DNA of 49,808 bases, from contig JAQTYB010000005.1 of NCBI GenBank assembly GCA_028688475.1, positions 1-49,808 of the forward strand, in the 5' to 3' direction. The position numbers and the translations under genes are program-made. The first letter of the stretch is position 1; each line of letters opens with the position of its first letter. The notes below the pieces were generated by a model, which was not told the origin of the DNA, did not search any database, and was given only the letters and a program-made list of their open reading frames with translations. Origin of the DNA: Elusimicrobiales bacterium (GTDB lineage: Bacteria; Elusimicrobiota; Elusimicrobia; Elusimicrobiales; Elusimicrobiaceae). Positions 36,439-45,300 of the stretch are shown here, one piece after another.

Positions 36439-37749
36439 TCAATCCTGGCAGGCGATTTTCGCGCCGGGGTAATAGAATTTAAGAATCTGTTTGTACTTGC
36501 GCCCGTTCCAGGCCATCTGGCGCGCGCCTTCCTGGCACATGCCGACGCCGTGGCCGTAGCCGCGCCCGGCGAAGCGGAAGCCTTTGCTCGTCGTCGTCAC
36601 GCGGGTTATGTAGGCGCTTTTGAATTCCGAGGCGCCCAGAAAACCGCGCAGGTCCTTGACGCTGGCGGTCTGGGAGCCTGCGTCCGTGGAAAATTTGAAT
36701 TTCACAGCCCGCCCGCCGCTGTTGCGCTTCACCACGCGGATTGATTTTATCCTGCCCGCGTCGTGTCCCAGCGAGCTCAGGAATTTGAGCAGCGTTTCCT
36801 GGCTGAAAAAAGCGGACCATTTATAGTTGCCCGATTCCTTGCAGTACGGGCAGCGCACTCCCATGAGCGGGCGTATCATATCGCCGCCCCAAATCGAGGG
36901 GGAGGTTCTGCCGCCGCAGTTGGCGTGGAAGAACGCATGCACCAGCCGCCCGTTCCACAGCAGCACTTCGCCCTGCGTGGCGCGCACGGCCTCCACCGCT
37001 TTCGGGTCTTCGCTGGCGCCGCCGTAAACCTGGCAGCGGGTGTCGGCGCAAAGGTCGAAGGAGGCTTTTTCCGACGCGCCTTGCAGCGTGTAAAGCGCGT
37101 AGGTGCGCGCCACGACGGCCTGCGCCTTGAGCGCTTCCAGCGGCCACTCCGGCCCCATTTCCGAAGGCAGCACCCCGTAGAGATATTCCTCTATGCCCAG
37201 TTCCTCCACGGCGGTGAGCGTGCTGTCCGGATTGGTTTTGACCACTATGCTGCCGCGGTAGCTGCGCTCGTTTATCCTGAGCCGGTCCTCGCCGTCTAGG
37301 GGGGTGAGGCGGATGACGGGGCCCAGAATATCGTCGCCGAATTTGAGCCCGCCGCCGGAGGCGCAGACGGACATTTTGGAGCGCTCGGACAATTGCTGCT
37401 GCCTGCCGCTGGAAAGGTCAACTATTTTGGTTTTTCCGCGCAGCTCTATGCTGGCGGATTTGGAGGAGTCGAGTATGCCCACGCGCACGATGCCGTCGGG
37501 AATATCGCCCGTGTCGGCGCCGCGCGCAGGACGGGCGGGAAAAACGGCGGCGAGAAGCAGCAGCGCGAGCCCAGAAATTGCAGTTGATAGCGAGAACCGA
37601 GACGAAAAAGGGCGAAGCAGATTCGGCACAAAAAAGCGCGAGCAGGCCCGTAGGCCTGTAAGCGCTTTTTTGTGCCGGAGATGCGAAGCCGTTTTTCGTC
37701 GAATTCCGCTACTCAACTGCAATTTCTGGGCCAGGAGCGGTTTTTTCAT
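36439..37749 (-). CDS. SpoIID/LytB-family secreted protein with an inserted palindrome
   Basis: 436 residues as annotated. The C-terminal 350 residues are a SpoIID domain: IEEYLYGVLPSEMGPEWPLEALKAQAVVARTYAL, DTRCQVYGG, FHANCGGRTS and the terminal GRGYGHGVGMCQEGARQMA. In SpoIID this fold cleaves the glycan strand; in non-sporulating Gram-negatives the homologues are secreted or periplasmic murein-lytic or LytB-like proteins. The start ATG shares a base with the ruvB stop (TGATG). Residues 7-59 come entirely from the 163-bp palindromic element 37569-37731, which pushes the hydrophobic core of the signal peptide to residues 60-73. Start inside the element (GTG at VPNLL) is another possibility. 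Confidence 0.85.
   Translation of the reverse strand: MKKPLLAQKLQLSSGIRRKTASHLRHKKALTGLRACSRFFVPNLLRPFSSRFSLSTAISGLALLLLAAVFPARPARGADTGDIPDGIVRVGILDSSKSASIELRGKTKIVDLSSGRQQQLSERSKMSVCASGGGLKFGDDILGPVIRLTPLDGEDRLRINERSYRGSIVVKTNPDSTLTAVEELGIEEYLYGVLPSEMGPEWPLEALKAQAVVARTYALYTLQGASEKASFDLCADTRCQVYGGASEDPKAVEAVRATQGEVLLWNGRLVHAFFHANCGGRTSPSIWGGDMIRPLMGVRCPYCKESGNYKWSAFFSQETLLKFLSSLGHDAGRIKSIRVVKRNSGGRAVKFKFSTDAGSQTASVKDLRGFLGASEFKSAYITRVTTTSKGFRFAGRGYGHGVGMCQEGARQMAWNGRKYKQILKFYYPGAKIACQD
37569..37731. repeat. 163-bp palindromic element inserted in frame in the spoIID-like gene
   Basis: An almost perfect hairpin: the outer arms 37569-37588 and 37712-37731 (starting GCCCAGAAATTG) are inverted copies, followed inward by GACGAAAAA/TTTTTCGTC and the 17-bp CGGCACAAAAAAGCGC stem, closing on a GGCC-rich apical loop near 37650. 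It has no coding signature except the in-frame extension of the host gene. A 2-bp larger insert than 163 would keep the frame. The design is that of the Rickettsia palindromic elements known to sit inside genes. Confidence 0.85.
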
Positions 37750-38771
37750 CAGAAAAGCGTTTCCTGCCCGCGCGGCGGCTTCACGCCGAGATGAGTGAAA
37801 GTTTTTTTTGTGGCCACCCTGCCGCGCGGAGTCCGCGCCACGAAGCCGGTTTTTATGAGGTAGGGTTCGATGACGTCCGTCACAGTGTCGGTCTCCTCGG
37901 AAATAGCCACCGCCAGCGTTTCCGCGCCGACGGGGCCGCCGCCGAATTTTTCCGCGAGCGCGGACAACAGCCTCCGGTCCGTGGCGTCAAGCCCCTCGCG
38001 GTCTATCTCGAGCGAGTCCATGGCGCCGCGCGCCACCGCGCCGGTGATAGTGCCGGTGCCTTTCACCTGCGCGAAATCGCGCACGCGCCGCAGCAGGCGG
38101 TTGGCTATGCGCGGCGTGCCGCGCGAGCAGGCGGCAAGCTCCGAGAGTCCGTCGGGCTCCACGCCTATGTTGAGCAGTTTTGACGAGCGGAGGAGGATTT
38201 TTTCAATCTCCTCTTTTTCGTAAAAGCCGAGGTGGAAGACTATGCCGAAGCGGTCGCGCAGCGGGCCGGTCAGCAGGCCGCTGCGCGTCGTCGCGCCCAC
38301 CAGGGTGAAGCGCGGTATCGCCAGCCTCAGCGTGGTGGAGCCGGGGCCCTTGCCGGTGTTGATGAAAAAATTGAAATCCTCCATGGCGGGATAAAGCGCT
38401 TCCTCCACGGCGGGGTTGAGGCGGTGTATTTCGTCCACAAAAAGTATGTCGCCGGGGGCGAGTTCGGTGGTCAGCATGGCGGCCAGGTCGCCGGGGCGCG
38501 CCAGCACGGGGCCGGAGGTGATTTTCATGTTCACGCCCATCTCGCGCGCGAGGATGTGCGCCAGCGTGGTCTTGCCGAGGCCGGGGGGGGAATAGAAAAG
38601 GCAGTGGTCCAGCGCTTCCTTGCGGCCCCGCGCGGCGGCGATGAAAACGCGCAGGTTTTCCTTGAGCTTCTCCTGCCCCGTGAATTCATCCAGCGAGGTC
38701 GGGCGCAGCGCGGCCTCGCAGCCTTTTTCCTCGGTCGTGGGGGGGGCGTAAAGCGTTTCGTTTTGCGTCAT
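37749..38771 (-). CDS. ruvB: Holliday junction branch migration ATPase RuvB
   Basis: AAA+ motor of the RuvAB complex, 340 residues. Walker A is [12 protein letters not shown], Walker B is [10 protein letters not shown], sensor and arginine finger regions in [18 protein letters not shown], and the C-terminal winged helix binds DNA. Normal length. The ATG at 38771 overlaps ruvA by 4 bp. The stop is shared by one base with the spoIID-like start. Confidence 0.97.
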   Translation of the reverse strand: MTQNETLYAPPTTEEKGCEAALRPTSLDEFTGQEKLKENLRVFIAAARGRKEALDHCLFYSPPGLGKTTLAHILAREMGVNMKITSGPVLARPGDLAAMLTTELAPGDILFVDEIHRLNPAVEEALYPAMEDFNFFINTGKGPGSTTLRLAIPRFTLVGATTRSGLLTGPLRDRFGIVFHLGFYEKEEIEKILLRSSKLLNIGVEPDGLSELAACSRGTPRIANRLLRRVRDFAQVKGTGTITGAVARGAMDSLEIDREGLDATDRRLLSALAEKFGGGPVGAETLAVAISEETDTVTDVIEPYLIKTGFVARTPRGRVATKKTFTHLGVKPPRGQETLF

Positions 38772-39391
38772 GGCGAGGTTCTCTTCAATGCGCGGCGCAG
38801 CAAGGCTTCCACCGTCTCATCGGGCGCTATGCCCTCGGAGTGCAGCGATTCGACGGCTTTCTTGGCTTCCGAGGCCGAATATCCCAGCGAAGTGAGCGCG
38901 TCAAACACCTGCACCACCGCCGCCCCGCAGGGAGAGGCGTCCTGCGCCAGCGATATTTTGCCCGCGCCCAGGTCCGGCATTTCGCTCATCTTATCCTTGA
39001 GGGAGACTATCAGCTTTTCCGCCGTCTTGCCGGTGAAGCCGAATATGCCGGTCAAAAGCCGCGCGTCGCGCGAGACTATGGCCCTGCGGAAATCCGGCAG
39101 GCTCTTGAGCGCCTTGTTAAGCAAATCCAGCGCTTTTTTTGCGCCGGTGTTGGGGACGGCTTCCTTGAAAAGCTTGAACAGCTCTTTTTCCTGCTCCGAG
39201 CGAAAACCGTAGAGCACCGTGCCGTCGTAGGGAGAGATGGATTCGCTGACGTAAAGTTCGGCGGCGGCGTTTTCGGACAGGGAATCCAGCGCCGCCTGCG
39301 CCAGATTAACCTCGTAGCCTACGCCGCCGGCTACGAGAATGACGGAAGCTTCCCGCTTTTTGAGTATTTCGCCCTTGAGGTATGCAATCAT
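38768..39391 (-). CDS. ruvA: Holliday junction DNA-binding subunit RuvA
   Basis: A 207-residue protein: N-terminal OB-fold (MIAYLKGEI, the GVGYEVNLA strand), two HhH motifs in the middle ([47 protein letters not shown]), and the C-terminal domain that contacts RuvB ([19 protein letters not shown]). Second HhH departs from the consensus VxGIGxK as GFTGKT. Length is typical. Overlaps ruvC and ruvB by four bases each. Confidence 0.95.
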   Translation of the reverse strand: MIAYLKGEILKKREASVILVAGGVGYEVNLAQAALDSLSENAAAELYVSESISPYDGTVLYGFRSEQEKELFKLFKEAVPNTGAKKALDLLNKALKSLPDFRRAIVSRDARLLTGIFGFTGKTAEKLIVSLKDKMSEMPDLGAGKISLAQDASPCGAAVVQVFDALTSLGYSASEAKKAVESLHSEGIAPDETVEALLRRALKRTSP

Positions 39392-39918
39392 CGCAATTTG
39401 ACTTTGGCAGCTTTGAGCGCCGCCGCGTACGGCGCGGTCTTGACGTGGCAGAGCGCTATGGCGGCGGCGTCGGCCACGTCGTCGGGAGAGAGCGGCTTGT
39501 CCAGCTTCAATACCAGTTGAATGATGCGCTGCATCTGGCTTTTGTCCGCCGCGCCATTGCCGGTGAGCGTCATCTTGACCCTGCGCGGATTGTACATCGC
39601 GGGTGAAAGTCCGGCCAACTGCCCCGCCAGCACAATCACGCCGCGCGCCTGGATGGTGGCGCCCTGAGAGGCGGCGCGCTTGACAAAAAACATCTCTTCT
39701 ATGGCCAGCGCGTCCGGACGCTGCGCGGCGATGACTTCCCGCACCGAGTTGAAAATTATTTCCAGCCTGCGCGGCAAATCAGTCCCCGCCGCCGTGTGGA
39801 CAAGCCCCGCCGAAACGAGGAACGGGTCGCGGCAGCCGCATTGCTCCACGACAGCCCAACCCGTTCTGTCCAAACCGGGGTCTATGCCCAGCGTTCTAAG
39901 CCGCTTGGAGCTTTGCAA
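39388..39918 (-). CDS. ruvC: Holliday junction resolvase RuvC
   Basis: RNase H-fold endonuclease that cuts Holliday junctions. Catalytic acidic residues are visible in LGIDPGLDRTGW, AIEEMFFVKR and DDVADAAAIAL-CH. The frame is open to 39969, well inside yebC; I place the start at TTG 39918, which gives 176 residues and 22 bp overlap with yebC, close to known RuvC N-termini. The exact start is uncertain; no strong ribosome site is seen for either. It is flanked by yebC and ruvA, the most frequent arrangement. Confidence 0.9.
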   Translation of the reverse strand: MQSSKRLRTLGIDPGLDRTGWAVVEQCGCRDPFLVSAGLVHTAAGTDLPRRLEIIFNSVREVIAAQRPDALAIEEMFFVKRAASQGATIQARGVIVLAGQLAGLSPAMYNPRRVKMTLTGNGAADKSQMQRIIQLVLKLDKPLSPDDVADAAAIALCHVKTAPYAAALKAAKVKLR

Positions 39919-40657
39919 GGAGCTCGTCGGGGATGTCGAAGTTGGAATAGACGTTTTTGACGTCGTCATGCTCTTCCAGCGCGTCCACGAGGGCGAGGAT
40001 TTGCTCCGCCTGGCGCACTTCCTTTATAAGCGTTTCGGTGGAAGGAATCATGTCGAGTTCGGCGGATTCCATGTGGATTTTTTTGGCCTCCAGCGCGGCG
40101 CGCACCTTTTCCAAATCGGCGTAGGCGGTGTAAACAAGATAGCTCGGTGCGTCGGGCGCGTTTTCGATGTCTTCCGCGCCCGCGTCGAGCGCGGCGGTCA
40201 TCAGGTCGTCTTCCGAGATGGCGGTTTTAGCGACGCTGATTACGCCTTTAGCGGCGAACATGTAGGCCACGCAGCCGGCGGAGCCGATGTTGCCGCCGTG
40301 GCTCTCGAAAACTTTCCGGATTTCGGCGAAGGTGCGGTTTTTGTTGTCGGTAGTGACTTCCACGAGCATGGCGGCCTTGGCGGGGCCGAAGCCCTCGTAG
40401 GTCATTTCCTCGAAAATTACGCCGGGAAGCTGGCCCGTGCCTTTCATGATGGCGCGCTTGATATTGTCCTGCGGCATGTTGTTGGAGCGCGCGTCTTCTA
40501 TGGCTTTTCTGAGGCGGGGATTGGTGTTGGGGTCTCCGCCGCTCATCTTGGCGGCGATGGTGATTTCACGGATGATTTTGGTGTAGACTTTGCCTTTCTT
40601 GGCGTCCGTCAAAGCCTTTTTGTGCTTGATGCCAGCCCAATGCGAATGTCCGCCCAT
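39896..40657 (-). CDS. yebC: YebC/PmpR family regulator
   Basis: A 253-residue protein of the YebC/PmpR family, starting MGGHSHWAGIKHKKA with the usual start signature and followed by DAKKGKVYTKIIREI, ARSNNMPQDNIKRAI, and FEEMTYEGFGPAKAAML. Family members act as DNA-binding regulators or, as found for YebC2, promote translation of polyproline stretches; which of these applies here is not clear. First gene of the ruvCAB operon, with a good promoter at 40757-40729. Confidence 0.95.
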   Translation of the reverse strand: MGGHSHWAGIKHKKALTDAKKGKVYTKIIREITIAAKMSGGDPNTNPRLRKAIEDARSNNMPQDNIKRAIMKGTGQLPGVIFEEMTYEGFGPAKAAMLVEVTTDNKNRTFAEIRKVFESHGGNIGSAGCVAYMFAAKGVISVAKTAISEDDLMTAALDAGAEDIENAPDAPSYLVYTAYADLEKVRAALEAKKIHMESAELDMIPSTETLIKEVRQAEQILALVDALEEHDDVKNVYSNFDIPDELLAKLQAA

Positions 40658-40728
40658 AAGAACCGCCTTTTCTGAAAAAATAAACTTCCGCCGGAAAGCG
40701 ATGCCGATATCCGGTTTCCAATCGTCAA

Positions 40729-40757
40729 ATTTTATAATAATATTGAATGACTGGCAA
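40729..40757 (-). promoter_or_regulatory. promoter of the yebC-ruvCAB-spoIID-queA-tgt operon
   Basis: TTGCCA (40757-40752) and TAAAAT (40734-40729) on the minus strand, 17 bp apart, each one mismatch from consensus. The leader to the yebC ATG is about 65 nt. The region is AT-rich compared with the genes around it and also lies upstream of the divergent tRNA gene. Confidence 0.65.
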
Positions 40758-40816
40758 TCGCGCCGGTTTTAGTTGCGCGCAAAACGCAGGGCCATGTTCC
40801 CGCCGGCCCGAAAAAC

Positions 40817-40890
40817 GTCCCCTTAGCTCAACTGGATAGAGCATCTGCCTTCGAAGCAGAGGGTTACAGGTTCAAATCCTGTAGGGGACG
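40817..40890 (+). tRNA. tRNA-Arg (anticodon TCG)
   Basis: A complete cloverleaf: acceptor stem GTCCCCT pairs with AGGGGAC, D arm GCTC/GAGC with loop AACTGGATA, anticodon stem TCTGC/GCAGA with the 7-base loop CTTCGAA (anticodon TCG, reading CGA), variable loop GGGTT, and T arm ACAGG/CCTGT with TTCAAAT. The 3' CCA is not encoded. The gene runs opposite to yebC and is followed by a hairpin array. Confidence 0.95.
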
Positions 40891-41235
40891 CTTAATTTTT
40901 TCGCCATGCGAAAAAATTGTCCCCTAAGCAGGCCACCTGCGTGGCCGTCACGAATAAATCGCAGAGCGATTTTTCGCGACCCCAACTCGGCAATTTTTCG
41001 TTGTGAAAATTGCCTCCGTTCTTGCGGACCGCACGCAAAGCATACAATGCTTTGCTCTAAAGGCGGTCCTCACGGCAGGATTTGAAGGGCGGAGCGATGT
41101 CGAGCCAGCAGGCGAGACCGCGAGCCGGGGCCGCGAGTCCAAGTTTGCGGCGGCAAACTTGGAACTTGTGGCCGAATCCTGTCCGTAAGATTTGGAAGGC
41201 GGAGCGATGTTTTGCCAGCGGGCGAGAATCGGATA
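40891..41235. repeat. hairpin array with direct repeats behind tRNA-Arg
   Basis: No gene is seen between the tRNA and dinD. The region holds at least six short hairpins: 40894-40918, 40931-40946 (GGCCAC/GTGGCC), 40956-40972 (AAATCGC/GCGATTT), 40989-41014 (GGCAATTTT/AAAATTGCC), 41035-41055 (GCAAAGCAT/ATGCTTTGC, enclosed by GGACCGC at 41026 and GCGGTCC at 41063) and 41139-41162 (CCAAGTTTGC/GCAAACTTGG). A 39-bp imperfect direct repeat (41079-41117 and 41189-41227, core GGCGGAGCGATGT) brackets the last hairpin. Small Cys/Arg-rich frames across it are not credible genes. Confidence 0.75.
40894..40918 (+). terminator. perfect hairpin behind the tRNA, possible terminator
   Basis: An 11-bp stem AATTTTTTCGC with loop CAT and its exact complement, 4 bases after the tRNA. 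There is no T-tract after the right arm, but the right arm follows a T-run on the left and the mirrored arrangement gives a T-tract to the opposite strand. A rho-independent function is plausible. Confidence 0.4.
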
Positions 41236-41239
41236 GTGC

Positions 41240-42115
41240 TTATTGGCGTTTCTTGTTTTTTTCATTGTCCGGTTTAGGCGGCAGTCTCTTAACATCTCCG
41301 GCGAGTTTTTTCGCATTGACGTTCACGCGGCGTTCCAGTTTTTTGATATCCTCCGCCGGCGGCAGATTTTCCGGAACGATATCGCTTTTGCCCAGCACGG
41401 CGCGCACATCCCTGTTGTTATTGACGTGTTCCCGTGTGATGGCGTTTTCTCCGTTAAGATTTTTATGCTTTGTGTTGTAATTCGTCAGTTCGGTCGCGAA
41501 GTCTTTCGCCTTAATGGTGATGGTCGGCAGAAAATCCGCCAGCGGTCTGCTTTCCGGCACGCCAAGCTTCCGCTTCATTTCATGAGTATTGCGCCCGCCG
41601 AACAGCGCCTGGTCGCCTTTGCTGCGGATGCGTCCGAATCCCTGGCTGTCAACGCCCCGTTCATATATCGTTTTGGAAAGCTCGGTTTCAGTCTCCACCA
41701 ATTTTTTACGGGCGATGAGGCGCTCGTTCAACGCAATGCGTTCTTCCAGCAGTTCCTGCTTGCGGGTTTGCAAGGCGAAGTAACTTTGCGCGAAAGCTAT
41801 TTCTTCCTTGCGCGGGTCGCCGTTTTGGGCTATCAGATAACAAGCATAGCGGGTGAGCATTATGTCGTCAATCGGACGTTCTCCACCGGAACCAATCGGA
41901 ACCATTTTCGTGACCTCACGAAAATGGTTCTCCAGCGGTTGGTGCGCAGTGAAGCATGATTGCTTTGCGCGCTCCACAGTCTGCGCGAAATTTTCCCAGC
42001 GGAAATAGCCCAGAAGGTCTTGCAATTCGCGAGCCATCCAGTATTCCACGCCATCCTGCTCATGCGCGGATTCCTCAAAAGTCTTGCTCAGTCTGAGAAT
42101 CAGTTCCTTGTCCAT
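41240..42115 (-). CDS. dinD: DinD-family DNA damage-inducible protein
   Basis: A 291-residue protein with the DinD pattern: N-terminal BRO-N-type domain (YWMARELQDLLGYFRWENF), then IDDIMLTRYACYLIAQNGDPRKEEIAFAQSYF, KQELLEERIALNERL, the IYERGVDSQGFGRIRSKGDQALFGG block and the REHVNNNRDVRAVL block. In E. coli DinD antagonises RecA filaments. A TTG at 42124 is an alternative start, but the GGGG ribosome site is better spaced for the ATG at 42115. No SOS box of the known CTGT-N8-ACAG or GAAC-N4-GTTC types is visible at the promoter, so induction by LexA is not supported here. Confidence 0.9.
   Translation of the reverse strand: MDKELILRLSKTFEESAHEQDGVEYWMARELQDLLGYFRWENFAQTVERAKQSCFTAHQPLENHFREVTKMVPIGSGGERPIDDIMLTRYACYLIAQNGDPRKEEIAFAQSYFALQTRKQELLEERIALNERLIARKKLVETETELSKTIYERGVDSQGFGRIRSKGDQALFGGRNTHEMKRKLGVPESRPLADFLPTITIKAKDFATELTNYNTKHKNLNGENAITREHVNNNRDVRAVLGKSDIVPENLPPAEDIKKLERRVNVNAKKLAGDVKRLPPKPDNEKNKKRQ
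41899..41930. repeat. perfect 32-bp palindrome inside dinD
   Basis: 15-bp arms (41899-41913 and 41916-41930) around a 2-base spacer, without mismatch, in the region encoding the conserved H-F-x-E-V-x-K-M-V segment. Its sequence is AT-rich compared with the gene. It could act as a roadblock or a recombination or binding site, or be a chance product of codon choice. Confidence 0.6.
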
Positions 42116-42171
42116 ATTTTTCAATTCCCCAAAACACTCGCAGATTCAACCGTTTCAACACTCCAGGCTAA

Positions 42172-42200
42172 ATTATGCGATAAATATGCGCGCCTGCCAA
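42172..42200 (-). promoter_or_regulatory. dinD promoter
   Basis: TTGGCA (42200-42195) and CATAAT (42177-42172) on the minus strand with a 17-bp spacer, each with one mismatch from consensus. Transcription should start near 42165, about 50 nt upstream of the ATG. Confidence 0.6.
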
Positions 42201-42349
42201 TTTTCGCGGCGCAAAATTTCCTCTTTGCCGCCTTTGCTTGGTGACCACGTTAGCCTTGCGCTTGGCTTGCCTGCGCGGTAGACTATTGGTCGTCACGCAC
42301 CATCAATTTGGAGACCAGCATCCGGTTTTTTGTCCCGGGCAAGCTTCGC

Positions 42350-42379
42350 TTTGTCCCTTCACCGCCATTATGCTATAAA
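42350..42379 (+). promoter_or_regulatory. possible promoter of the metallopeptidase-PorV operon
   Basis: TATAAA at 42374-42379 with TTTGTC 18 bp upstream (42350-42355). The predicted start is about 42386, which leaves roughly 11 nt before the ATG and no Shine-Dalgarno sequence, so the gene may be expressed from a very short leader. The -35 match is weak. Confidence 0.3.
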
Positions 42380-42396
42380 TACATATCTATAAACAT

Positions 42397-45300
42397 ATGC
42401 TCACTAGACGCGCGCTTTCTCCGCTCGCTATACTTTTTGTCGCCGCTTGCGCGGCTTATGCCGCCGTGCCGTCTCCGGCGCAGCGCGCGGATGCCAGGCG
42501 CTTCGCTTCAAAAGCCGCCGCTTCCGCGCCGGTGCTGCGCCGTCCCTCGGCGGCTGATTACAAGGCTTTCGCCGAGTTCAGGAAGAAAACTTCAGCCGCT
42601 TGGACTATCCGCTACAACCCCCGCACCGGCGCGCCCGCCGCGTTGAGCGGCGGCGCCAACGCGCGCTACGCCGGAGCCGCGCCGGAGGCCGCCGCGCTGC
42701 GTTTTTTCGCCGATAACGCCGCGCTGCTGAAAGTGGACCCCGCGCAACTGCAAATCACCAACCGGAAAACCGCGCTCGGCATCACTCACATTCTCTATAC
42801 CCAGACGATAAGCGGCGTCCCCGTGGAAAACGGCACCGTTAAAATCCACATTGACGCCGACGGCAGCGTAATCTCGTTCCAATCCAATTTCACGCCGGGA
42901 GTCTCGACTGTTCCCGTTGCCGCCGTTACAATGGACGCCGCCGCCCGCGCGGCGGCGCAGGACGCCGGCGGCCGCGCCGGAAAAGGCGCGCTCGTGCTGT
43001 GGCCGTCGCAGGACGATGCCCAACTGCGTTTGGCCTGGAAAATACCGGTGACCGCCGGCGGCGCGACTCCGGGCAGCTGGCATTACTATGTTGACGCGGT
43101 CACGGGGGGAGTAATAACCCGCGTTTCACGCCTTAATTTCGCCACCGCCGGCACAGTCACCGGCGCGGTGTATCCGATTGCCCCGCAGGCGGACACTCTC
43201 GCGGCCTGGGCCGCCGTCTCCACCGTGCCGCTGCACAACCAATATGTCTGGGTGCGCAACTATCAGAACCGCGTTGTCACGGATGAGGGCGGCGTCTACA
43301 GCAGCGCTACCGACGGCAAGATTTTCGCCTCGCTCAAGGGGCCGTATTTTTCGATGATAAACTTCCGAGGCGCCAGCGCCGACTACAATAACGGCGGCGG
43401 CACCTGGCTGCAGGCGGCCACGCCCGCCCATTCCCCGAACTTCCCCAACCCGTATCCCGGCAACCAGGTGATGGAATCCACGGTCCCTGTGCCGAACTCG
43501 TGCGCTTACTTCGCGAAAGCGGCGCCGCATTTCACGCGGCTGGAGGTCGGCGTGATGGGTCTCGACGGCACCATAACCAATCCCGACGAGCTCTATGTGC
43601 TAAACCCCGCCACGGGGCGCAAAGAGGCGGCTTATATCGGCGCGAGAACGTCGGGTTTTTTCGGCGCGCCGGTGGAAAATCCCTCCTATGTGCTGCGCCT
43701 CGAGTCGGGGCAGTATCAGGACACCGACCAGTTGCACGGTTACAACGTGGATTATTCCACATACATGTGCCTTACCGCCTCGCCGGGCACGCCGGACCCG
43801 CCCACCTCTTCCTTCACCTGGAACTGGCGCAACGCCTCCGACAATTCCCTGGACGAAACCAACGCTTTCTACCACCTCAACGCCATACGCGATTTCTTCA
43901 CCGGCACGGTTGACAGTCCGCTTCCGCTCTCCGGCTCGCGCATGGTGGATATGGAATACTCGCTGCCCGTCATGCTTCACGCCCACGGCAGTCCCGACGG
44001 CAGCGAAGACGAGATGGTCAACGCTTTTTTCGACACGGAGCGCAAGAATATGATGTTCGGCGACGGCATTTTCGTCGCCGCGATTCAAAAGCGCCACACA
44101 TTCAGCCTGGACGCCACCATCATCCGCCACGAGTACACGCATTCGGTGGTGGACAGGATTTACCCGCTCATCAATATCGGCGAATCCGGCGCGATTTCGG
44201 AGGCCATGGCCGACTACTGGTCGCTTTCCTCGCTCTACGGCTCCCCCGGTTTCACCTCCGTGGTCGGCGCTTTCGTGGCGGCTTCCTCCGGCGAAGGCAT
44301 AGCCCGCGATTTGGGCCAGTGCGCAGGCGGACTGCATTGCGTGTATCCGACCGACTGGGTCAGCGAAGTCCATGACGACAGCATGATACTCAGCCGCGCC
44401 CTGTGGGATATGCGCGACCCCTCGCATTCCAATTACTACATGGGGACCAACAGCTACTCCGCGCTGGGCATAAACACGCCGGTTCCCCGCTCTGATGTCT
44501 ACATTTTCAACTCGCTGCTTTTTTTTCCCGACAATTTCTATGAATTCCGCGAGGATATGGAGACCGTCTGCCGCAAATTCGAGGAGCGCAACCTGGCCTC
44601 CGGCGGCTATGAGAACTGCTCCTCGGACGGCTGGCTCGCCAAAATGCAGTCCGCCTTCGCCGCGCACGGCATCTCCCAGCCCCGCTCCGGCGCCGACATT
44701 TACGAGCCCGATGACGGCCCCGAGCAGGCGGTGGACATCAGCAGCCAGACGGCGCAACTCTCCGCCACCATATCGCCGGCTTATGACGAGGATTTCTATT
44801 CCCTGCCGCTTCCCGCCGGGCCGGTCAGCATAACGCTGAACCTGCCCCGCGCGTCCGTGCTCAACACATACCACGTGCTGGAGGTCTCGCTGTTCGACGG
44901 CGCGCACAAATTCATCGGCTCCATCTGGCCGGATATCATAAATCCCGACGTCAACACCTGTCCCGCCGGCGGCGAATGCCTTACGGACAAGCCGTCGGTC
45001 ACCCTTTCGGCCACGCTGGCCAAAGCGGGACGCTATTACCTGACGGTATGGGCCGGTCCCAACGCCTACTTCAGCCCTTGCGCGGACTACAGCGCCAATC
45101 CGTACACGCTGCGCCTGAACACCGCCATGAGCGCCAGCGCCTCCGCCTCGGTGATAACCGCCGCCTACGACGGCGACACCATTCATTTCGACGTTCCCTA
45201 CAACCGCTTCAATTACGCCGCCGCCCCACCCTGGCTTTCCACCATGACGGCGCAGGTCGAACTGCTCGATTACGCGCAGTTGCGGGACCAGAAGATGGTC

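Noticed and set aside
40891..41235. CRISPR array
   Set aside because: The stems differ from each other and spacing is irregular; only one pair of long direct repeats exists and there are no cas genes.
41082..41480. 132-codon plus-strand frame over the hairpin array and the end of dinD
   Set aside because: Spans antisense of dinD and the repeats; Ser/Arg/Ala-rich translation without a family pattern.
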